From positions 78,512-142,511 of the forward strand of contig NZ_SJOJ01000015.1 in the NCBI RefSeq assembly GCF_004330295.1: a stretch of DNA of 64,000 bases, given 5' to 3'. The notes below the pieces were generated by a model. It was not told the DNA's origin and searched no databases. It worked only from the letters and a program-made list of their open reading frames with translations. Position 1 is the stretch's first letter. Every line of letters begins with the position of its first letter. The stretch comes from Rahnella victoriana (lineage in GTDB: Bacteria > Pseudomonadota > Gammaproteobacteria > Enterobacterales > Enterobacteriaceae). A program made the translations under genes and the position numbers. Positions 59,322-64,000 of this stretch are shown here, piece after piece.

Positions 59322-60187
59322 CAGCAGGCTTCTCCGTAGCGGTATACCGGGCCGGTCAGCCACGCAGGGTCGCGTGCCGGAATGGCGAGCATGTCTACCG
59401 GATGCTGTAAATCCGGCTGGCTGGCGAGCAGGGCGCGGGTGTAAGGATGTCTGGCGTTATGCAGCTGATCGGCTGAGATTTCTTCGAGAATACGCCCGGC
59501 GTACATCACCAGGGCGCGGTCGCAGAAACTCGAGACCAGACTCAGGTCGTGAGTGATAAACAGCAGGCCGGTTTTGCGCCGTGCCAGTAAATCATTCAGC
59601 ACGCTGAGCACCTGCTGACGCACCGTGACATCCAGCGCCGACGTGGGTTCGTCGGCAATAATCAGATCAGGTTCCGGGATCAGCATCATGGCGATCATGA
59701 TGCGCTGGCCCATGCCGCCGGAAATCTCGTGCGGATAGAGATCAAAGACCCGCTCCGGGTCACGGATATTCACCGCTTCCAGCATCGCCAGCGCTTTCAT
59801 GCGGGCTTCTTTTTCGCTGACATTGAAGTGAATGCGATACGCCTCGTTAATCTGATGACCGACGCGCATCAGCGGATTCAGCGAGAATTTCGGATCCTGC
59901 ATAATCATCGAAATGCGTTTGCCGCGGATTTTCCGCATCTGGCGCTCGCCGGTGCTGAGCAGGTCGATATCACCAAACTGCATGCGGTCGGCGCTGACGC
60001 TGGCACCCTGCGGCGTCAGTTTCAGCAGCGACCGGCCGGTGAGCGATTTGCCGGAACCGGATTCGCCAACAATCGCCACTTTTTCGCGTCCCACCGAGAA
60101 GGAGATCCCGCGCACCGCGTGGTTTTCCTGCCGGTGGCCTTTGAAGCGGATATTCAGGTTTTGTACATCAAGCAATGTCTCAGTCAT
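59321..60187 (-). CDS. Peptide/nickel-type ABC transporter ATP-binding protein (DppD-like)
   Basis: A 288-residue ABC ATPase with Walker [10 protein letters not shown], signature [15 protein letters not shown], Walker [13 protein letters not shown] and a short C-terminal region with [13 protein letters not shown] typical of OppD/DppD proteins. The ATG at 60187 overlaps the permease stop by 8 bases, showing translational coupling. Confidence 0.93.
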   Translation of the reverse strand: MTETLLDVQNLNIRFKGHRQENHAVRGISFSVGREKVAIVGESGSGKSLTGRSLLKLTPQGASVSADRMQFGDIDLLSTGERQMRKIRGKRISMIMQDPKFSLNPLMRVGHQINEAYRIHFNVSEKEARMKALAMLEAVNIRDPERVFDLYPHEISGGMGQRIMIAMMLIPEPDLIIADEPTSALDVTVRQQVLSVLNDLLARRKTGLLFITHDLSLVSSFCDRALVMYAGRILEEISADQLHNARHPYTRALLASQPDLQHPVDMLAIPARDPAWLTGPVYRYGEAC

Positions 60188-61115
60188 GGCGCAGATCCAG
60201 TACGTCGCGCAAGCCGTCACCGAACAGGTTAAACGCCAGGCTGGTGAAAAGAATCGACAGGCCGGGAATGGCCGCAATCGTCCAGTGAGTCATCATGAAC
60301 TGGCGGCCGGAAGAGAGCATCGCGCCCCATTCCGGGCTGGGTGCCTGTGCGCCGAGGCCGAGAAAACCGAGGCCGGAAGCGGTCAGGATAATCCCCGCCA
60401 TGTTGAGCGTCAGACGTACCACCACCGACGGCAGACACATCGGAATGATGTGGCGCAGGATGATGCGCATCTGCGACGCACCCTGTAACCGCACGGCGGC
60501 GACGTAATCCATTTTGCGGATAGACAAGGCTTCGGCGCGTGCCAGCCGGGCAATCGGCGGCCAGGCGGAAAGCGAAATCGCGATAATCGCATTTTCGATG
60601 CCGGGGCCGAGGGCGGCGACAAAACCCAGCGCCAGGATCAGGCTCGGGAACGCCAGAAAGATATCGACGATGCGCATCAGAATGGTGTCCGTCCAGCCGC
60701 CGACGGTGCCCGCCAGCGTGCCGACCAGCAAACCGAGCGGACCGACAATCAGCGCCGTCAGGCCGGTGATATAAAGCGTGATGCGTGCGCCATAAATCAG
60801 ACGGCTGTAAATATCGCGTCCGAGTTCGTCGGTTCCCAGCCAGTATTCCCGGTCCGGCGGTGCCAGCCGCAGGTGCAGGTTTTGGGCATAAATATCGTGC
60901 GTCGCCAGCCACGGCGCGAAAATGGCGACCGCGACGATAAACAGGATGACGATCAGCCCGAACAGCGCCGACGTATTCCGGCGAAAGCGCCGCCACTGGT
61001 TCAGGCTTTGCTGGACACGCGCCTGCCACGGCGTGGCCGGAACCGGGGCATCGAGCCACGCCCGCAGGGAAAACGCCGGACGGGCAGTGAGATGAGGTTT
61101 AGCGGAGTCGGTCAT
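60180..61115 (-). CDS. Peptide-type ABC transporter permease (DppC-like)
   Basis: A 311-residue inner-membrane permease with about six TM helices. A long hydrophilic N-terminus precedes TM1 (about 50-70). The family signatures GTDELGRDIYSRLIYGAR and the EAA-type loop RAEALSIRKMDYVAAVRLQG are present. Its start overlaps the stop of the upstream permease by 4 bases. Confidence 0.93.
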   Translation of the reverse strand: MTDSAKPHLTARPAFSLRAWLDAPVPATPWQARVQQSLNQWRRFRRNTSALFGLIVILFIVAVAIFAPWLATHDIYAQNLHLRLAPPDREYWLGTDELGRDIYSRLIYGARITLYITGLTALIVGPLGLLVGTLAGTVGGWTDTILMRIVDIFLAFPSLILALGFVAALGPGIENAIIAISLSAWPPIARLARAEALSIRKMDYVAAVRLQGASQMRIILRHIIPMCLPSVVVRLTLNMAGIILTASGLGFLGLGAQAPSPEWGAMLSSGRQFMMTHWTIAAIPGLSILFTSLAFNLFGDGLRDVLDLRHD

Positions 61116-62197
61116 GATTGCTCCTGACGGGTTCGCGGATCAAAGATGCGGTAAAGCAGGTCGCAGATAAGGTTCAGCGCCACAAAAATCACGCCGATCA
61201 GTAACGAGCAGCCGACCACGGCGTTCATGTCGCCCGCCAGCATGGCGTTGGTGAGGTAGCGGCCAAAACCCGGCCAGGCGAACACGGTTTCGGTCAGCAC
61301 CGCGCCTTCGAGTAAAAAGGCGTAAGACAGCGCGACGACCGTCACCACCTGCACCGCGACGTTGCGAAAGGCGTGGATCCACACACTGCGCGCCCACGAC
61401 AGCCCTTTGACGCGCGCGGTGATCACATATTCCTGCCCGAGTTGTTCAATCATAAAACTGCGGGTCATGCGGCTGATGTACGACAGCCCGCTGAGGCCAA
61501 GAATTGACGCCGGTAAAATCAGGTGGCTGAAGACGTTGCGGAAGGCTTCCCAGTTGCCGGTCAGCGCGGTGTCGATCAGATAAAACCCGGTGACTTTTTG
61601 CACGTCAAATTCATACATAAAGTCGATACGCCCCGGCCCGCCGATCCAGCCGAGTCCGGCGTAAAACAGCACCAGCCCCATCAGCCCCAGCCAGAAATTC
61701 GGCGCGGAATGTCCCAGCAGGCCGATAAAGCGGATGCAGTGATCAAACCAGGTATTGCGGTACATCGCCGACAACACGCCCGCCGGAATGCCCAGACAGG
61801 TGGCGATCAGCGCCGCCAGCGTCGCCAGCTCCAGCGTGGCCGGAAACACGCGGGCGATATCGGTGGTGACCGGATTGCCGGTGGTCAGCGCGTTTCCGAA
61901 ATCCAGCATCGCGACGTTTTTCAGGTAGAGAGCAAATTGTTCCCACAGCGGTTTGTCCAGCCCGAGCAGGTGATACATCTTCTGATAGGCTTCCTGACTG
62001 GCGTTATCGCCGAGCACTGACACCACCGGATCAATCGGCAGCAGGCGGCCAATAAAAAAGGTCAGCGCCGCCAGCCCCAGTAATGTGCAGAACACGGAAA
62101 CCAGCAATTTACCCAGCCGGGCGGCGCTTTCGCGCAGCCGCAGCCAGAGAGGTTCAGCGGGTGACATTCCCGCCGCGGTCGGATCGAGTTGCGACAT
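61112..62197 (-). CDS. Peptide-type ABC transporter permease (DppB-like)
   Basis: A 361-residue inner-membrane permease with six TM helices, the N-terminal LGLAALTFFIGRLLPIDPV, and an EAA-type loop with QEYVITARVKGLSWARSV. An insertion near residues 190-220 (YEFDVQKVTGFYLID) is larger than in DppB. GGGAG precedes ATG 62197. First permease, 28 bases after the binding-protein gene. Confidence 0.93.
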   Translation of the reverse strand: MSQLDPTAAGMSPAEPLWLRLRESAARLGKLLVSVFCTLLGLAALTFFIGRLLPIDPVVSVLGDNASQEAYQKMYHLLGLDKPLWEQFALYLKNVAMLDFGNALTTGNPVTTDIARVFPATLELATLAALIATCLGIPAGVLSAMYRNTWFDHCIRFIGLLGHSAPNFWLGLMGLVLFYAGLGWIGGPGRIDFMYEFDVQKVTGFYLIDTALTGNWEAFRNVFSHLILPASILGLSGLSYISRMTRSFMIEQLGQEYVITARVKGLSWARSVWIHAFRNVAVQVVTVVALSYAFLLEGAVLTETVFAWPGFGRYLTNAMLAGDMNAVVGCSLLIGVIFVALNLICDLLYRIFDPRTRQEQS

Positions 62198-62225
62198 CGG
62201 GCGCTCCCTGATGAGTGTGTAATGC

Positions 62226-63824
62226 TTATTTAGACGCCAGCGCGTAATACACGCGGAAGCCGTTCCACGTCCAGTCCTTGACCTGTTTGGTCAGACCGGC
62301 GGTGTTGTACATCTGGAACATGATCGCCATCGGGCCTTGCTGCATCTGCTCTTCCTGTAAGGTGTGGTAGAGCGCGATACGTTTTTGCTCGTCCGGTTCG
62401 AGCAGGGCTTCGGTGACTTTTTTGTTCATCGCCGGATCGAAATACGAGGCGCGCCAGCTCGGGTACTGGGTTTTCTTGGCTTCCTTGCTGTTGTCCGGGT
62501 TGTAGACCAGACGCGAGGCGTTGCCGTGCGCGTCCGGCACCGAGGTCTGCCACGCCATCATGGCGCTCTGGAATTCACGTCCGCGCACGCGGCTGAATAA
62601 CTGGGCATTGGCCATACTTTCGATCGAGAGTTTTACGCCGATTTTCGAGGCATTTTCCTGCGTACTTTGGGCGATAGGCGCGGAGTGCGGCAGGGTGCCG
62701 ATGATCAGTTTGGCGGAGAATCCGTCGGGATAACCGGCTTCGGTCAGCAACTGTTTGGCTTTCGCCAGATCCAGTTTGAACGGCTGTCCGGCGTCTTTAT
62801 CCAGCGCTCCAAAAGCGCCGAGCTGGGCGAAACTGGCGCGCGGCACACCGAGATACGGCATCACGGTGGAAGCCAGCCCCTGATAATCAATCAGATAACG
62901 CATCGCGAGGCGCACTTTCGGGTTTTTGAAAATCGGGTCTTCACTGTTAAAGGTCCAGAAAAACAGCTGCGGCTTGAGGACTTTCTCCACGTTGACCTGA
63001 CCGCCTTTATCCAGATCACGTAAATCGTCCGGTGCCAGATCACGGGCGATATCCACATCCCCCTGCGTCAGCAGCAGGCGCTGCGTACCGGTTTCCGCGA
63101 CGTGGCGGATCAGGATGCGTTGCAGTTTCGGCTTCGCGCCCCAGTAATCTTTATTCGCCTGCAGCACCACGCCTTCACCGGCGTTCCAGCGCATCAGCTG
63201 ATAGGCTCCGACGCAGGCGGTGTGCGTGGTCAGGTATTTGTTGCCCATGTCGTCACCGACGGCATTTTTCTCCACCAGCGCCTTATCCAGCGTGGTCGAG
63301 ACGTTGTTAGCGGCGATGGCCTGCAACACCAGATTGGTCGGGTACGGCTGGTCGAAAGTCATCACCAGCGTGTTGTCATCCGGCGCGGTAATGCGCTGTC
63401 TGACGTTATCTTTGGTAAAGCCGTATTCGGTCAGGGTGGCGGAGTTACCGAAACCGAGCAGCACCACGCGCTGCAACGACCAAGCGACGTCATTCGCCGT
63501 GGCCTTATTGCCGGACGGGAAGGTCATGCCGGTATTGAGGTGGAAGGTGATTTGTTTGCGATCCGGTGAGATATCCCAGCTTTTCGCCAGACGGGGGATC
63601 ACTTTGGATTCGTCTTGCGGATCAAAATCCACCAGTGTATCGCAGGTGTTTTTGATGATTTCATTGGTCACCACTTCGCCGATCTGCGCCGGGTCAAAGG
63701 TGCTGATCGCGTCAATATTCCATGCCATCACCAGCGAATCAGCCGGTGTCGCCGCCTGCGCTGCCGTGCTTCCCAATGTGAGGCCAATCAGTGTGGCGAG
63801 CATTTTTGTTCTGGTGTTGAGCAT
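62226..63824 (-). CDS. Peptide/nickel-type ABC transporter substrate-binding protein
   Basis: A 532-residue periplasmic solute-binding protein of family 5 with a signal peptide (cut after AAQA near residue 24). The fold motifs are DISPDRKQITFHLNTGMTF and TANDVAWSLQRV. The ligand could be a short peptide, a peptide-like compound or a small carboxylate derivative. The adjoining MmgE/PrpD gene argues for something other than plain dipeptides. ATG 63824 follows AAGGAA. First gene of the six-gene operon. Confidence 0.93.
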   Translation of the reverse strand: MLNTRTKMLATLIGLTLGSTAAQAATPADSLVMAWNIDAISTFDPAQIGEVVTNEIIKNTCDTLVDFDPQDESKVIPRLAKSWDISPDRKQITFHLNTGMTFPSGNKATANDVAWSLQRVVLLGFGNSATLTEYGFTKDNVRQRITAPDDNTLVMTFDQPYPTNLVLQAIAANNVSTTLDKALVEKNAVGDDMGNKYLTTHTACVGAYQLMRWNAGEGVVLQANKDYWGAKPKLQRILIRHVAETGTQRLLLTQGDVDIARDLAPDDLRDLDKGGQVNVEKVLKPQLFFWTFNSEDPIFKNPKVRLAMRYLIDYQGLASTVMPYLGVPRASFAQLGAFGALDKDAGQPFKLDLAKAKQLLTEAGYPDGFSAKLIIGTLPHSAPIAQSTQENASKIGVKLSIESMANAQLFSRVRGREFQSAMMAWQTSVPDAHGNASRLVYNPDNSKEAKKTQYPSWRASYFDPAMNKKVTEALLEPDEQKRIALYHTLQEEQMQQGPMAIMFQMYNTAGLTKQVKDWTWNGFRVYYALASK

Positions 63825-63887
63825 AAATCGGGTTCCTTTGATTAAATTTTTTCTCATCCCCTTCGCAGAAGAAGACGTTTTCGGCCA

Positions 63888-63970
63888 GCTCCCGCCCCTT
63901 CACAGGGGGAGGAGTAAAAGCGCCGGTCGGCTCCCTCCCCTGCGAAGGGGAGGGTTGGGGTGGGGTATTA
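63888..63970. repeat. Paired GC-rich palindromic repeat upstream of the ABC operon
   Basis: Units at about 63889-63911 (CCCGCCCCTTCACAGGGGGA) and 63931-63970 (CTCCCTCCCCTGCGAAGGGG, then GGTTGGGGTGGGGTATTAAT), the mirror arrangement of the copies at 23.7 and 35.5 kb. No gene is visible from 63825 to the window end. Confidence 0.85.
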
Positions 63971-64000
63971 ATGGCATCTCCGGAGTCGCCTGCTAAACCC

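Overview
The window is chromosomal DNA of a gamma-proteobacterium of the order Enterobacterales. Most genes match Escherichia coli K-12 families along their whole length: mtlADR-yibL, yiiM, sodA, fdhD/fdoGHI-fdhE, yibF, aldB, mdfA, wecH, sutR/ydcO, idnD, yfcF, yeaQ, ohr, eptB. The accessory content and a YPAL-like palindromic repeat (known from Yersinia and Serratia) point to a Yersiniaceae relative such as Rahnella, Ewingella or Serratia. The genus is a guess from memory. No insertion sequence, prophage or CRISPR array was seen.

Layout. 1-3.1 kb: the end of an unknown gene, a DsbA-family periplasmic thiol protein, then an AT-rich two-gene module whose large protein looks like an anti-phage AvcD-type dCTP/dCMP deaminase. 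3.1-10.7 kb: the mannitol operon mtlA-mtlD-mtlR behind four CRP-like sites. A LysE exporter/MocR regulator pair and a possible ADP-ribosyltransferase-like orphan lie between mtlR and yibL. 11-14.6 kb: yiiM, a chemoreceptor and sodA. 14.8-23.7 kb: fdhD and, divergently, fdoG-fdoH-fdoI-fdhE, then yibF and aldB. FdoG carries cysteine where E. coli has selenocysteine, and no selA or selB lies beside yibF. 23.8-38.9 kb: mixed single genes, including mdfA, wecH, idnD, a ydcO/sutR pair around two operators, a second chemoreceptor with a sigma-28 promoter, acetyltransferases and small envelope proteins.

38.9-51 kb is one block on the minus strand for scavenging urea as a nitrogen source. It contains allophanate hydrolase (atzF), urea carboxylase, a GntR regulator and the urea ABC importer urtABCDE. 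It starts from what looks like a sigma-54 promoter with a GntR-type operator just downstream. 51-55.9 kb: an alpha/beta hydrolase, the organic-peroxide pair ohrR/ohr, eptB and a tRNA-Pro(UGG). 55.9-57.1 kb: a toxin-antitoxin patch (prlF-yhaV plus a truncated toxin) next to the tRNA. 57.1-63.8 kb: a peptide-type ABC importer co-transcribed with an MmgE/PrpD-family enzyme.

A GC-rich palindromic repeat family lies in gene gaps at about 10.8, 23.7, 35.5, 43.2 and 63.9 kb. One copy lies inside the urt operon, between urtA and urtB.
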